Assembly: GCF_029051645.1 (NCBI RefSeq) | Contig: NZ_JAACFS010000007.1 | Coordinates: 124,001-188,000 of the forward strand | Source: Bradyrhizobium sp. CSA112 | GTDB taxonomy: Bacteria > Pseudomonadota > Alphaproteobacteria > Rhizobiales > Xanthobacteraceae | Reading direction: 5' to 3' | Length of the DNA stretch: 64,000 nucleotides | Shown: in pieces, positions 37,065-45,671 of the stretch | Layout of the letters: each line of letters begins with the position of its first letter | Position numbering within the stretch: position 1 is the stretch's first letter | Made by a program: the position numbers and the translations under genes | The notes under the pieces: generated by a model | The model's database searches: none | Told to the model about the DNA's origin: nothing | Seen by the model: only the letters and a program-made list of their open reading frames with translations

Positions 37065-37066
37065 CC

Positions 37067-37900
37067 ATGGCGAAGTTCGAACGTTCAGCCATCCTGAAGA
37101 AGTTTCGCAACATGGCCGCCAAGGGCGAGCCGATCGTCGGCGGCGGCGCCGGCACTGGATTGTCCGCCAAATGCGAGGAAGCCGGTGGCGTCGATTTAAT
37201 CGTCATCTACAATTCCGGCCGCTACCGCATGGCGGGACGCGGCTCGCTAGCCGGACTGATGCCCTATGGCGATGCCAACGCGATCGTGGTCGAGATGGCC
37301 GGCGAAGTGCTTCCGGTCGTCACGCGGACGCCGGTGCTGGCCGGCGTCAACGGCACCGATCCGTTCCGCGACATGGACCTCTTCCTGGACCAGTTGAAGG
37401 CGCTGGGTTTTGCCGGCGTGCAGAACTTTCCGACCGTCGGGCTGATCGACGGAATCTTCCGCGCCAATCTCGAGGAAACCGGGATGTCCTACGCGCTGGA
37501 GATCGACATGATCGCCAAGGCGCACGACAAGGACATGCTGACGACGCCTTACGTGTTCAGCGAAAGCCAGGCTACCGCCATGGCAATTGCCGGCGCCGAT
37601 ATCATCGTCTGCCATCTCGGCCTGACCACCGGCGGCGCGATCGGGGCGCACACCGCGCAAAAGCTCGAAGACTGCCCGGAACAGATCGACACCTGGGCGG
37701 CGGCAGCGCTGTGCGTCAATCCGGACATATTGGTGCTGGCCCATGGCGGCCCGATCGCCGAGCCCGCCGATGCCGATTTCATCATGAAACATACGCGCAA
37801 GTGCCACGGCTTTTACGGCGCCTCCTCGATGGAGCGTCTGCCGGTGGAGCGGGCGCTGACAGAACAGGTTCGTAAATTCAAGGCGATCGGCGCGCGGTAA
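37067..37900 (+). CDS. Phosphoenolpyruvate hydrolase family TIM-barrel protein
   Basis: 277 residues from the ATG at 37067, two bases after the fusion-gene stop. The sequence [55 protein letters not shown] and [13 protein letters not shown] match the PEP_hydrolase / IGPS-like barrel family. This family normally neighbours or is fused to UPF0261: the tomato Tm-1 protein has a UPF0261 half and a TIM-barrel half. Here the two halves are adjacent separate genes, the first attached to an ABC ATPase. The reaction is not established. Confidence 0.9.
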   Translation: MAKFERSAILKKFRNMAAKGEPIVGGGAGTGLSAKCEEAGGVDLIVIYNSGRYRMAGRGSLAGLMPYGDANAIVVEMAGEVLPVVTRTPVLAGVNGTDPFRDMDLFLDQLKALGFAGVQNFPTVGLIDGIFRANLEETGMSYALEIDMIAKAHDKDMLTTPYVFSESQATAMAIAGADIIVCHLGLTTGGAIGAHTAQKLEDCPEQIDTWAAAALCVNPDILVLAHGGPIAEPADADFIMKHTRKCHGFYGASSMERLPVERALTEQVRKFKAIGAR

Positions 37901-37924
37901 CGCCGAGACCAAAGGGAGGAAGAG

Positions 37925-40822
37925 ATGTCGGGGACTCTGGTTGGCGAATTGATTCTCTGGCTGATCGTCGCGGTCATCGTGATCGCCATCGTCGTCTATA
38001 TCGTGAACTGGCTCTACCACCGCTCGTCGAAGGAAGTGTCCTTCGTCCGAACCGGTCTGCTCGGCGAACGCGTCGTGATCAACGGCGGCGCCTTCGTGCT
38101 GCCGTTCATTCACGACTACACGCCCGTCAACATGAACGTGCTGCCGATGGGGATCGTGCGGGCAAAGCACGACGCCGTGATCACCCGCGACCGCATGCGC
38201 ATCGACATCGAAGCAGACTTTTACGTGCGCGTGCAGCCGACGCGCGAGGCGGTCGCGATCGCCGCCGCCACGCTCGGACGGCGCACGCTCGAACCCGAGC
38301 AATTGCACGCCCTGCTCTCCGGCAAGTTCGTCTCCGCCATACGCTCGGTCGCCGCCGAAATGACCATGGAGCAGATGCACGAGCAGCGCGGCGAATACGT
38401 CACGCGGCTCAAGGCCGCCGCAGCCGAAGCGCTCGCCCAGAACGGGCTTGAGCTGGAGTCGGTCGCCATCACCGATCTCGATCAGACCGACCTGGAATAT
38501 TTCAACCCATCCAACCGGTTCGACGCCGAGGGCCTGACGCGCCTGATGGAGGACATCGAGGCCAAGCGCAAGCTCCGCAACGACATCGAACAGGATTCGA
38601 TGATCAAGATCCGCACCCGCAACCTCGATGCAGAGCGCCAGGCGCTGGAGATCGAGCGCGAGAGCGAGACCGCCCGCCTCGAACAGGAACGCGACATCGA
38701 GATGCGCCGCGCCCTGCAGCGCACCGAAGTGGCGCGCGAGCGCGCGTTGCGCGAGACCGAGGCCGAACAGGCGCAGATCGCGGCCCGCGAGGCAATCGAA
38801 AAGGCCCGCATCGCCAACGAGCTTGCGATCGCCGAAGCCCGCATCTCCTCCGAGCGCGAGACCCGCCACCGTGAGATCGAACGCACCCGCGCGGTAGAGG
38901 AAAAGGAACTGCTGGCCCGCGAGGAAATCGAAAAGGCCAAGATCGCCAATCAGCGCGCGGTCGATACGGCGCGCATCGCCTCCGAGCGCGAAGTGCGGCA
39001 GCGCGACATCGAGCGCACGCGGTCGGTCGAGGAAGCCGAGATCACGGCGCGCGAAGCGGTCGAGAAGGCGCGTATCCAGCAGGATCGCGCCGTCACCGAC
39101 GCGCGGATCGCCAACGAAGAAGAAACCCGCCGGCGCGAGATCGAACGGACCCGCGCGGTCGAGGAAGCCGAGATAGCGGCGCGCGAGGCGACCGAGAAGG
39201 CCCGCATTGCCCAGACCACGATCGTCAATGTCGAACGTATCGCGTCCGACGAGCGTACCCGCTCGCTGGAGATTGCGCAGGTTCGCACCATCCAGGAAGC
39301 GGAGATCGAGGCACAGAAGGCCGTGGAAGCTGCACGGATCGCCCGCGAACGGACGCTGGCGGCCGAGCGGATCGGCGCCGAGCACGCTACGCGCAAGCTG
39401 GAAATCGAGCGCAACCAGGCGCTCGAAGTCGCCGGGATCACCGCGCGCGAGGCAACGGAAGCCTCACGTATTGCCCAGGAAGAGCGCGTTCGCTCGCTCG
39501 AGATCGCGCGCAATCGCGCCGTCGAGGAGGCCGATATTGCCTCGCGCGAGGCCATCGAGGCCGCGCGCATTGCCCAGGAGAAGGTGATCGCCGCCCAGCG
39601 CATCCGGGCCGAGAAGGAAACCAGGGGTCTCGAGATCGATCGCACCGAATCCATCGAGGCCGCCGAGCTCAAGCGCCGCGACGCGATCGAGCGGCGGCGC
39701 GTCGAGGTCGAACTGGCGTTGGAGGCCGAGCGTATCGCCTCGTCGAAGACCCGCGAGGTGCTCAATATCGACCAGAAGAAGGCGGTCGAGATCGCCGACG
39801 AGGAGCGCGTGATCGCGCTCGCCGCCAAGCGCTCCGAACGGATCGACGCCGACCGGCAGGTCAAGCAGGCCGAGATCAACGCGCGCAAGGAAGTCGAGAC
39901 ATCAGATGTCTCGCGCGAACAGGCGCTCGAGGCCGCGCGGCTCGCCCGCCGGCGCGCGATCGAGCAGCTCGAAGTCGGCCGCGTCCAGGCGCTGCAGGAA
40001 GCCGAGATCGCCTCCCGCGAGGAAGTCGAACGGGCACGCATCGCCTCCGACCGCGGCCTCGACGAAGCCCGCATCGGCCGCGAGCGCGACCTGCGCAAGC
40101 TGGAGGTCAATCGCGAGAAGGAAGTCGAAACGGCGCTGATGGAGAAGGCGATCGCCCTCTATCAGAAATCGCTGGAAGAATCCGCCGCCAAGGTGGCAGC
40201 CGAGGATGCGCGCGCGGGGGCGACCGAGGCGGCCGAACGCGTCGTCACCGCCCGCGACAGCGAGGTCGCCAGGCGCCAGAAGACCATCGAGGTGCTGCTG
40301 GCGGAAAAGCGAGCCGAGGAGACAAGGATCGCCGCCGAAGCCGAGCGTGTGCGCGCCGCCGTCGAGGCCGAGGCGCAGCGGCTGCTCAACGAAGCCGAGA
40401 ACGTGCTCACCGACCAGGCGCGCTACTCGCTGTTCCGCCGCAAGCTGCTCGATCGTATCGAGGGCATTGTGCGCGAGAGCGTCAAGCCGATGGAGAAGAT
40501 CGAGGGTATCCGCATCCTTCAGGTGGACGGGCTCAACGGCGGTGGCGGCGGCAATGGCGGCCGCAGCGCCACCGACGAGGTGATCGACTCGGCACTGCGC
40601 TACCGGGTGCAGGCGCCTCTGATCGACTCCATCCTTTCCGACATCGGCGTCGAGGGCGGAAGTCTCGCCAGGATGCCCGGCCTCATTCGCGAAGCGCGCG
40701 ACATGCAGGGCATCAAAGAATCAGCGTCACGCAGGAGCAGTCCGGGCAAACCCGACGCGCCTCCTGCCGTCCCGGCTCCAGGCGAGCCGCCTGCCGAGCG
40801 CGGGCCGCGCAAGAAAGGTTGA
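37925..40822 (+). CDS. Giant flotillin-like SPFH-domain protein with hendecad coiled coil
   Basis: 965 residues, about twice the length of usual flotillins (about 450-510). GGGAGGAAGAG precedes the ATG. Residues 8-30 form a membrane segment; about 35-215 an SPFH/band-7 domain (FVRTGLLGERVVINGG, DAVITRDRMRIDIEADFYVR). From residue 287 to about 627 the protein consists of 44-residue repeats, each four 11-residue hendecads, of the type AREAIEKARIAN...SERETR...EIERTRAVEEAE; one repeat is 33 residues. More irregular coiled coil runs to about 840, then a small globular tail. Flotillins scaffold membrane microdomains. Its place directly after the Tm-1-like and TIM-barrel genes, before the hydroxylase genes, suggests a role in organising this system at the membrane. 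Confidence 0.9.
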   Translation: MSGTLVGELILWLIVAVIVIAIVVYIVNWLYHRSSKEVSFVRTGLLGERVVINGGAFVLPFIHDYTPVNMNVLPMGIVRAKHDAVITRDRMRIDIEADFYVRVQPTREAVAIAAATLGRRTLEPEQLHALLSGKFVSAIRSVAAEMTMEQMHEQRGEYVTRLKAAAAEALAQNGLELESVAITDLDQTDLEYFNPSNRFDAEGLTRLMEDIEAKRKLRNDIEQDSMIKIRTRNLDAERQALEIERESETARLEQERDIEMRRALQRTEVARERALRETEAEQAQIAAREAIEKARIANELAIAEARISSERETRHREIERTRAVEEKELLAREEIEKAKIANQRAVDTARIASEREVRQRDIERTRSVEEAEITAREAVEKARIQQDRAVTDARIANEEETRRREIERTRAVEEAEIAAREATEKARIAQTTIVNVERIASDERTRSLEIAQVRTIQEAEIEAQKAVEAARIARERTLAAERIGAEHATRKLEIERNQALEVAGITAREATEASRIAQEERVRSLEIARNRAVEEADIASREAIEAARIAQEKVIAAQRIRAEKETRGLEIDRTESIEAAELKRRDAIERRRVEVELALEAERIASSKTREVLNIDQKKAVEIADEERVIALAAKRSERIDADRQVKQAEINARKEVETSDVSREQALEAARLARRRAIEQLEVGRVQALQEAEIASREEVERARIASDRGLDEARIGRERDLRKLEVNREKEVETALMEKAIALYQKSLEESAAKVAAEDARAGATEAAERVVTARDSEVARRQKTIEVLLAEKRAEETRIAAEAERVRAAVEAEAQRLLNEAENVLTDQARYSLFRRKLLDRIEGIVRESVKPMEKIEGIRILQVDGLNGGGGGNGGRSATDEVIDSALRYRVQAPLIDSILSDIGVEGGSLARMPGLIREARDMQGIKESASRRSSPGKPDAPPAVPAPGEPPAERGPRKKG
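38783..39805 (+). repeat. 132-bp periodic coding repeats (44 codons) in the flotillin-like gene
   Basis: About seven and a half in-frame units of 132 bp (one of 99 bp) encode the hendecad coiled coil. Every unit begins with a variant of AREAxEKARIA. Units are similar but not identical, indicating old internal duplication with selection for the coiled coil rather than recent slippage. Confidence 0.75.
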
Positions 40823-40831
40823 TAGCACGCC

Positions 40832-41269
40832 ATGGCACGGGTCTACGTCTCTACCGTCGTCAACGCCCGCAACGACCGCGTCTGGGCGCGCGTGCGCGAC
40901 TTCAACGGCCTGCCCAACTGGCATCCTGCGATTGCGGAGAGCCGCATCGAGGGCGGCGAGCCGGCCGACAAGATCGGCTGCGTACGGGATTTTCGCCTGC
41001 GCAACGGCGACCGCATCCGCGAAAAGCTGCTCGGGCTCTCCGACTACGACATGTTCTGCACCTACTCCATCCTGGAGTCGCCGATGGGGGTGGAGAACTA
41101 CGTAGCTACCCTGCGGCTCACGCCAGTGACGGATGGCGACCAGACCTTCCTGGAATGGACCGCCGAGTTCGATTGCGTGCCCGAGCGCGAGAACGAACTC
41201 GTCAGCAACATCGGGACCGGCGTGTTTCAGGGCGGCTTTGATGCGCTCAAGCGCGCCTTCGGAGGCTAG
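40832..41269 (+). CDS. SRPBCC (START-like) family protein, first of a tandem pair
   Basis: 145 residues of the SRPBCC helix-grip fold: VYVSTVVNARNDRVWARVRD with FNGLPNWHPA, then IGCVRDFRLRNGDRIREKL and a long C-terminal helix. Such proteins hold hydrophobic ligands; CoxG, a membrane-tethered factor for CO dehydrogenase and related hydroxylases, belongs to the same superfamily. No membrane anchor is seen here. The second member starts one base after its stop, and the two proteins are clearly alike (shared FNG..WHPA and DKIGC.R.F patterns). Confidence 0.85.
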   Translation: MARVYVSTVVNARNDRVWARVRDFNGLPNWHPAIAESRIEGGEPADKIGCVRDFRLRNGDRIREKLLGLSDYDMFCTYSILESPMGVENYVATLRLTPVTDGDQTFLEWTAEFDCVPERENELVSNIGTGVFQGGFDALKRAFGG

Positions 41270-41270
41270 T

Positions 41271-41714
41271 GTGCCGCATATCGTCAAAAGCACGATCCTC
41301 GATGCGCCCACCGGCGAAGTCTGGAACGTGCTGCGCGATTTCAACGGCCATGACCGCTGGCACCCGGCGGTGGCGACCAGCACCATCGAGCGCGCGCAGG
41401 CGTCGGACAAGATCGGCTGTATCAGGCGCTTCAAGCTGCAGGACGGCTCGGAGCTGCGCGAGCAATTGCTGGCGCTGTCGGACCTCGAACAGACCTTCAG
41501 CTATTGCCTGCTCGATACGCCGATCCCGATGTTCAACTATGTCGCCCATGTCCGACTGCTGCCGGTCACCGACGGCGACCGCACCTTCTGGCACTGGGAA
41601 TCCAGGTTCACCACACGGCCCGCGGATGCCGAGCGGCTTGCGCAGATGGTCGCGGAACAGATCTATCAAGCCGGCTTCGATGCCATTCGCCGGCACCTGA
41701 AGGAGGCCGCATGA
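41271..41714 (+). CDS. SRPBCC (START-like) family protein, second of a tandem pair
   Basis: 147 residues from a GTG at 41271, with GGAGG six bases upstream inside the previous stop region. Same fold and motif order as its neighbour: VWNVLRDFNGHDRWHPAV, DKIGCIRRFKLQDGSELREQ, and a C-terminal helix ending RRHLKEAA. Divergence between the two suggests an old duplication and possibly a heterodimer. It is followed 16 bases later by the hydroxylase FAD-subunit gene. Confidence 0.85.
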   Translation: MPHIVKSTILDAPTGEVWNVLRDFNGHDRWHPAVATSTIERAQASDKIGCIRRFKLQDGSELREQLLALSDLEQTFSYCLLDTPIPMFNYVAHVRLLPVTDGDRTFWHWESRFTTRPADAERLAQMVAEQIYQAGFDAIRRHLKEAA

Positions 41715-41730
41715 AAGCGGAGGCGAAGCC

Positions 41731-42549
41731 ATGCCCGTCACGGTGAAGACGTTCGCGAGTTTCGGCGAGGCGGCATCGGCATTGTCGTCCGACCGCAGCG
41801 CGCGCTATCTCGGCGGCGGCACGCTGGTGATGCGCGCGCTCAACGAGGGCGATATCTCGATCTCGACCGTCGTGCGTGCGACCGACCAGGCGCTGTCCCG
41901 TATCGATGTGGCAAGCTCGCGCGTTACGATCGGCGCCGGCGTCACTTTCGCCAGGGTCCTGGCCGAACGCGAGCTGGCGTTTCTGCACGCACCGGCACGG
42001 TCGATCGGCGGACCGGCCGTGCGCAACATGGGCACGGTGGGCGGCAATCTGTTTGCACCCAGCCCCTACGGCGATTTCACCGTCGCGCTATTGGCGCTCG
42101 ACGCCACCGTCTCCGTCCAGGGCGGTCTCGGCGCCCGCGACATGCCAATCGAGGAGTTCCTGCAATCCCGCGAGCGCCAGAGCGGCGCGCTGGTGCTGGC
42201 CGTCTCCTGTCAGCGCCCCGCGAGCGCCGACGCCTTCCGTTATCGCAAGATCGCCCGCATCAAGCCAAAGGGCGGCTCGGTGATCACGCTCGCCGCGCAC
42301 CTGCCGGTCAGTGGCGGTCGCGTTTCAGGCGCCCGCATCGCGCTCGGCTCGATGGCCGCGACGCAGATTCGCGCCAGGGCCGCCGAGCGCGCGCTGGAAG
42401 GACGTGCCCTCGACGACTCCGCGGTCAGCGCTGCTGCCGCGGCCGCAACGGAGGGCGTATCGCCCGCAGACAATGCCCTTGGCAGCGCCTGGTACCGCCG
42501 CGAGATCGTCGGCGTTCATCTGCGCCGCCTGCTGTCCGGCCTGGAGTAA
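41731..42549 (+). CDS. Molybdenum hydroxylase FAD-binding (medium) subunit, CoxM type
   Basis: 272 residues, close to the family size (about 280). FAD-binding features: LGGGTLVMRALNEGD and SIGGPAVRNMGTVGGNLFAPS (TVGGN contacts the flavin pyrophosphate), then RIKPKGGSVITLA near the end. In xanthine-dehydrogenase-family enzymes this subunit passes electrons from the iron-sulfur subunit to the acceptor. It is first of four hydroxylase structural genes. Confidence 0.92.
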   Translation: MPVTVKTFASFGEAASALSSDRSARYLGGGTLVMRALNEGDISISTVVRATDQALSRIDVASSRVTIGAGVTFARVLAERELAFLHAPARSIGGPAVRNMGTVGGNLFAPSPYGDFTVALLALDATVSVQGGLGARDMPIEEFLQSRERQSGALVLAVSCQRPASADAFRYRKIARIKPKGGSVITLAAHLPVSGGRVSGARIALGSMAATQIRARAAERALEGRALDDSAVSAAAAAATEGVSPADNALGSAWYRREIVGVHLRRLLSGLE

Positions 42550-42556
42550 GTCCGTC

Positions 42557-43036
42557 ATGACCAAGACCCCGCTCCAGTTTCGTCACAATGGCCGCGACGT
42601 CGCTGTGTTCGTCGACGGCGGCGTCAATCTATTGGTCGCGCTCCGCGAACTGATCGGCGACATGACGCCGAAATTCGGCTGCGGCCAGGGCGGATGCGGC
42701 GCCTGCAGTGTGCTGATCGACGGCGAACTCCATCTCTCCTGCCTGACGTTGGCGGAGACTGCGAACGGACGCGCTGTCGAGACACTCGACGGGATGAAGG
42801 ATGGCCCCAACCTGCATCCGCTGCAGCGCGCCTTCATGGAGCAATTCGCGGCGCAGTGCGGATACTGTACGCCGGGCATGCTGATGGCGGCGAAGGCGCT
42901 GCTCGATCGTAACCCTTCGCCGACCCGCGCCGAGGTCATCGAGGCGATCTCGGGCAATATCTGCCGCTGCACCGGCTACGAGCCGATCATCAACGCCGTC
43001 CTCGCCGCCGCCACGAGCGGACGCGCCCGCGCCTAA
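42557..43036 (+). CDS. Molybdenum hydroxylase [2Fe-2S] (small) subunit, CoxS type
   Basis: 159 residues from the ATG at 42557, seven bases after the FAD-subunit stop. Both clusters are complete: CGQGGCGACSV with the fourth Cys in LSCLTL (plant-type ferredoxin cluster), and QCGYCTPGML with ICRCTGYEP (the cluster nearest molybdenum). It relays electrons between the molybdenum and FAD subunits. Confidence 0.95.
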   Translation: MTKTPLQFRHNGRDVAVFVDGGVNLLVALRELIGDMTPKFGCGQGGCGACSVLIDGELHLSCLTLAETANGRAVETLDGMKDGPNLHPLQRAFMEQFAAQCGYCTPGMLMAAKALLDRNPSPTRAEVIEAISGNICRCTGYEPIINAVLAAATSGRARA

Positions 43037-43047
43037 AGGGAACGACC

Positions 43048-44637
43048 ATGCTGGAACTGCGCAAGGACATCTTCGCCGACGAGCGCGACGATAATCTGAA
43101 AGAGATTGGAAAGGGCACGCAGCGCCAGGACATGCTCGGGCACGTCACGGGCACCTCGACCTATTTCGACGACCACAAGCTGCAGGGCATGCAGCACCTC
43201 AAGGTGCTACGCAGCCCGTATGCCCACGCCCGTCTGCGCCGCATCGACACGATGGAAGCGGAGCGTTCCCCCGGCGTGCGGCGCATCATCCGCGGGGCCG
43301 ACGTGCCGCGCAACCTCAACACGCTGCTCAGCCTCATCAACTTCGGCAAGGACGACGAGCCGTCGCTCGCCGTCGACAAGGTGCGCTACAAGGGCGAGCC
43401 GGTCGTCGCCGTCGTCGCCGAGAGCCCGCGGGAAGCCTATGAGGCAATGGCAAAGGTGCGCGTCGATTATGATCCGCTGCCCGCGGTGTTCGACGTCGAG
43501 GAGGCGCTGAAACCGGGCGCGCCCGTCGTCAACGAAACATACCCCAAGAACACCTTTACCTATCACGACGTCTACGATCACCAGAAGCTGCGCTTCGGCG
43601 ATGTCGAGCGCGGTTTCGCCGAGGCCGATCATGTGCTCGAACAGCGCTATCAGATGTCGCCGATCGAGCACGCGCCGACCGAAACCAACGGTTCGATCGC
43701 GGCCCCCGACACCAACGGCCGCTATGTTGTCTACACCTCGACGCAGGCTTTGTTCTTCTCGCTCGATACCTGCGCCAAAATCCTCGACGTGCCCTCCAAC
43801 ACCTTCCACTTCATCGGCGGAACCGTCGGCGGCGGTTTTGGCGGCAAGGTGGATACGCTCACCGAACCGCTCGCCATTCTCGGCGCGATGCTGACCGGGC
43901 GTCCGGTGCGCTATCAGCTCGGTCGCGAAGAGGAGATGCAGTTCGGCTCGCCGCGCGGCGCCGAGCGCATTTACATCAAGGACGGCGTGATGCGCGACGG
44001 GCGCATCGTCGCGCGCAAGATCCACGCCTATTTCGACAGCGGCGCCTACACGCGGCTGTCCAGCTACGCCGTGGTCAAATGCGTGGCTCATCTGCCCGGC
44101 CCCTACACGATCCCGAACGTCCATGGCGACGTCTACTGCGTGTTCACCAACCGCACGCCGGCTACCGCAATGCGCGGCTTCGGCGTCACGGCGATGGACT
44201 TTGCGCTCGAATGCCAGATGGACAAGCTCGCCCATCTCGTCGGCACCGACCCGATGGAATTTCGCATCCTCAACGCCTATCGCGACGGCGACATGAAGGC
44301 GCATCAGCGCGAGGCCAAGAATACCGCGCTGATAGAATGCGTGCAGGTCGCCGCCGAAAAGGCCAAATGGCCACTTCGCGAAGAGGTCAAGCGCATGTCG
44401 TCGCGCAAGGACGGCGGCGGCAGCCGGGCGACGATATCGCCGACGCCGATCGAGCCTGTGCCGCAACGCGCGGCCGTCTCGCAGCAGCGAACCACCTACG
44501 ATCGCGCGGCGCCTGCAACGACCCAGCAACCGCCGCCCCCCACGCCGGCGCCGCCTCCTCCAACGCGGCCGCCTGCTCCGTCGCCCTCGCATGGCGCCAC
44601 CCGTTTCTCTTCCGTCTTCGGCACCAGGAGGCGTTGA
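43048..44637 (+). CDS. Molybdenum hydroxylase large subunit, N-terminal half (split), with Pro-rich tail
   Basis: 529 residues. It covers the aldehyde oxidase/xanthine dehydrogenase a/b hammerhead domain and the first part of the molybdopterin domain: FIGGTVGGGFGGKVDTL, then AHLPGPYTIPNVHGDVY and TPATAMRGFGVTAMDFALE. The CSFR active-site loop of CO dehydrogenase is absent, so this is not a CO dehydrogenase. About the last 50-70 residues form a low-complexity Pro/Ala/Ser tail (QQPPPPTPAPPPPTRPPAP) not found in normal large subunits. The rest of the subunit is the next gene. Nicotinate dehydrogenase of Eubacterium barkeri has a similar two-gene molybdenum subunit (NdhL/NdhM). Confidence 0.9.
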   Translation: MLELRKDIFADERDDNLKEIGKGTQRQDMLGHVTGTSTYFDDHKLQGMQHLKVLRSPYAHARLRRIDTMEAERSPGVRRIIRGADVPRNLNTLLSLINFGKDDEPSLAVDKVRYKGEPVVAVVAESPREAYEAMAKVRVDYDPLPAVFDVEEALKPGAPVVNETYPKNTFTYHDVYDHQKLRFGDVERGFAEADHVLEQRYQMSPIEHAPTETNGSIAAPDTNGRYVVYTSTQALFFSLDTCAKILDVPSNTFHFIGGTVGGGFGGKVDTLTEPLAILGAMLTGRPVRYQLGREEEMQFGSPRGAERIYIKDGVMRDGRIVARKIHAYFDSGAYTRLSSYAVVKCVAHLPGPYTIPNVHGDVYCVFTNRTPATAMRGFGVTAMDFALECQMDKLAHLVGTDPMEFRILNAYRDGDMKAHQREAKNTALIECVQVAAEKAKWPLREEVKRMSSRKDGGGSRATISPTPIEPVPQRAAVSQQRTTYDRAAPATTQQPPPPTPAPPPPTRPPAPSPSHGATRFSSVFGTRRR

Positions 44638-44639
44638 CC

Positions 44640-45662
44640 ATGGCAAAGCATCGCGGGCGCGGCATCGCCTCGATCAATTATCCCATCGGCATGAACCTCG
44701 GCGGCGACCCCAGCCAGGCGCTGGTTCATTCCAACCCCAGCGGCAAATTCACGGTGTCGCTGTCATCGATCGACCTCGGCCAGGGCATGAAGTCGGTGAC
44801 GCGGCAGATCTGCGCCGAGACGCTCGGCGTTCCCGTTGAGGACGTCTATGTCGACACCGCTGACTCCGACACCGGCCCGCACTGCATGGGCTCGTTCGCC
44901 TCCCGCGGCACGCATCGCGTCGGCAATGCGGTGATGGCGGCGGCCAAGGAGGCGCGCGGCGTCATGATGGAAGCCGCCGCCGAGGAGCTGGAGGTCAACG
45001 CCGCCGATCTCGATACTGACGGGCGCGGCAACATCCACGTCAAGGGCGCGCCGCACCGCTCGATCTCCACCAAGGACGTCGCCATCGCCGCGCAGTTCAA
45101 GCAGGGCAAGACGATATCCGGGCGTGGCATCTTTCTGGTGCCGCTGTCCGAGGTCAATCCCGAAACCGGCGAGATGTCGCCCGCGACCTGCTACGCGCAC
45201 GCCTGCCTGGTTGCCGAGGTCGAAGTCGATGACGAGACCGGCGAAGTCGCGATGGTGCGCATGGACAGCGCGTATGAGCTGGGCCGCGCGCTCAATCCGC
45301 GGCTGGTGGAGCAGCAGCTCGTCGGCGGCGCATGGATGGGGATCAGCCACGCGCTGTTTGAAACGCCCGAGCCTTACTATCCCGACCCCGCTCACGGCCC
45401 GCGCGACTTCGTCGAATATCTGATGCCCGGCCCCGGCGATATCTGCCCGCATGATATCGCGGTGCTGGAGCGTCCCGCCGCCGACGGGCCGTTCGGCGCC
45501 AAGGGTCCCGGCGAGATGTGCGCCAATCCGGTGATGCCCGCGGTCGCTAATGCCATCTTCAATGCGGTCGGCGTGCGGATGGATGAACTGCCGATTACGC
45601 CGGAAAAAGTCTTGCGGGCGCTCAAGGCGCAGGGCGGCGCGCGGCCGCAGGCGCGGCGCTGA
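44640..45662 (+). CDS. Molybdenum hydroxylase large subunit, C-terminal half (split)
   Basis: 340 residues from the ATG at 44640, which has its own AGGAGG ribosome binding site, so the break is a real gene split and not a sequencing frameshift. It starts at RGRGIASINYPIGMNLGG, the point where an unsplit subunit would continue. Cofactor-binding segments SIDLGQGMKSVTRQIC and SFASRGTHRVGNAV, and the catalytic Glu in AKGPGEMCANPV, are present. Together with the previous gene it forms one complete molybdopterin-cytosine-dinucleotide subunit. Confidence 0.92.
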   Translation: MAKHRGRGIASINYPIGMNLGGDPSQALVHSNPSGKFTVSLSSIDLGQGMKSVTRQICAETLGVPVEDVYVDTADSDTGPHCMGSFASRGTHRVGNAVMAAAKEARGVMMEAAAEELEVNAADLDTDGRGNIHVKGAPHRSISTKDVAIAAQFKQGKTISGRGIFLVPLSEVNPETGEMSPATCYAHACLVAEVEVDDETGEVAMVRMDSAYELGRALNPRLVEQQLVGGAWMGISHALFETPEPYYPDPAHGPRDFVEYLMPGPGDICPHDIAVLERPAADGPFGAKGPGEMCANPVMPAVANAIFNAVGVRMDELPITPEKVLRALKAQGGARPQARR

Positions 45663-45671
45663 GGTCGGGGC

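Noticed and set aside
37247..39385. 712-codon minus-strand open frame
   Set aside because: It runs opposite the PEP-hydrolase and flotillin genes, shows no domain, and arises from the high GC and repetitive codons of the real genes.
38950..40110. 386-codon minus-strand open frame rich in Ser/Arg/Ala
   Set aside because: It is the antisense of the hendecad repeats and has only low-complexity content.
43207..44646. 479-codon minus-strand open frame
   Set aside because: It is the antisense of the molybdenum hydroxylase N-terminal half; His/Arg/Gly-rich composition is typical of shadow frames.
43048..45662. Aerobic CO dehydrogenase (CoxL)
   Set aside because: The order of FAD, FeS and large subunit with CoxD/E suggests it, but the CSFR active-site loop is absent and the large subunit is split.
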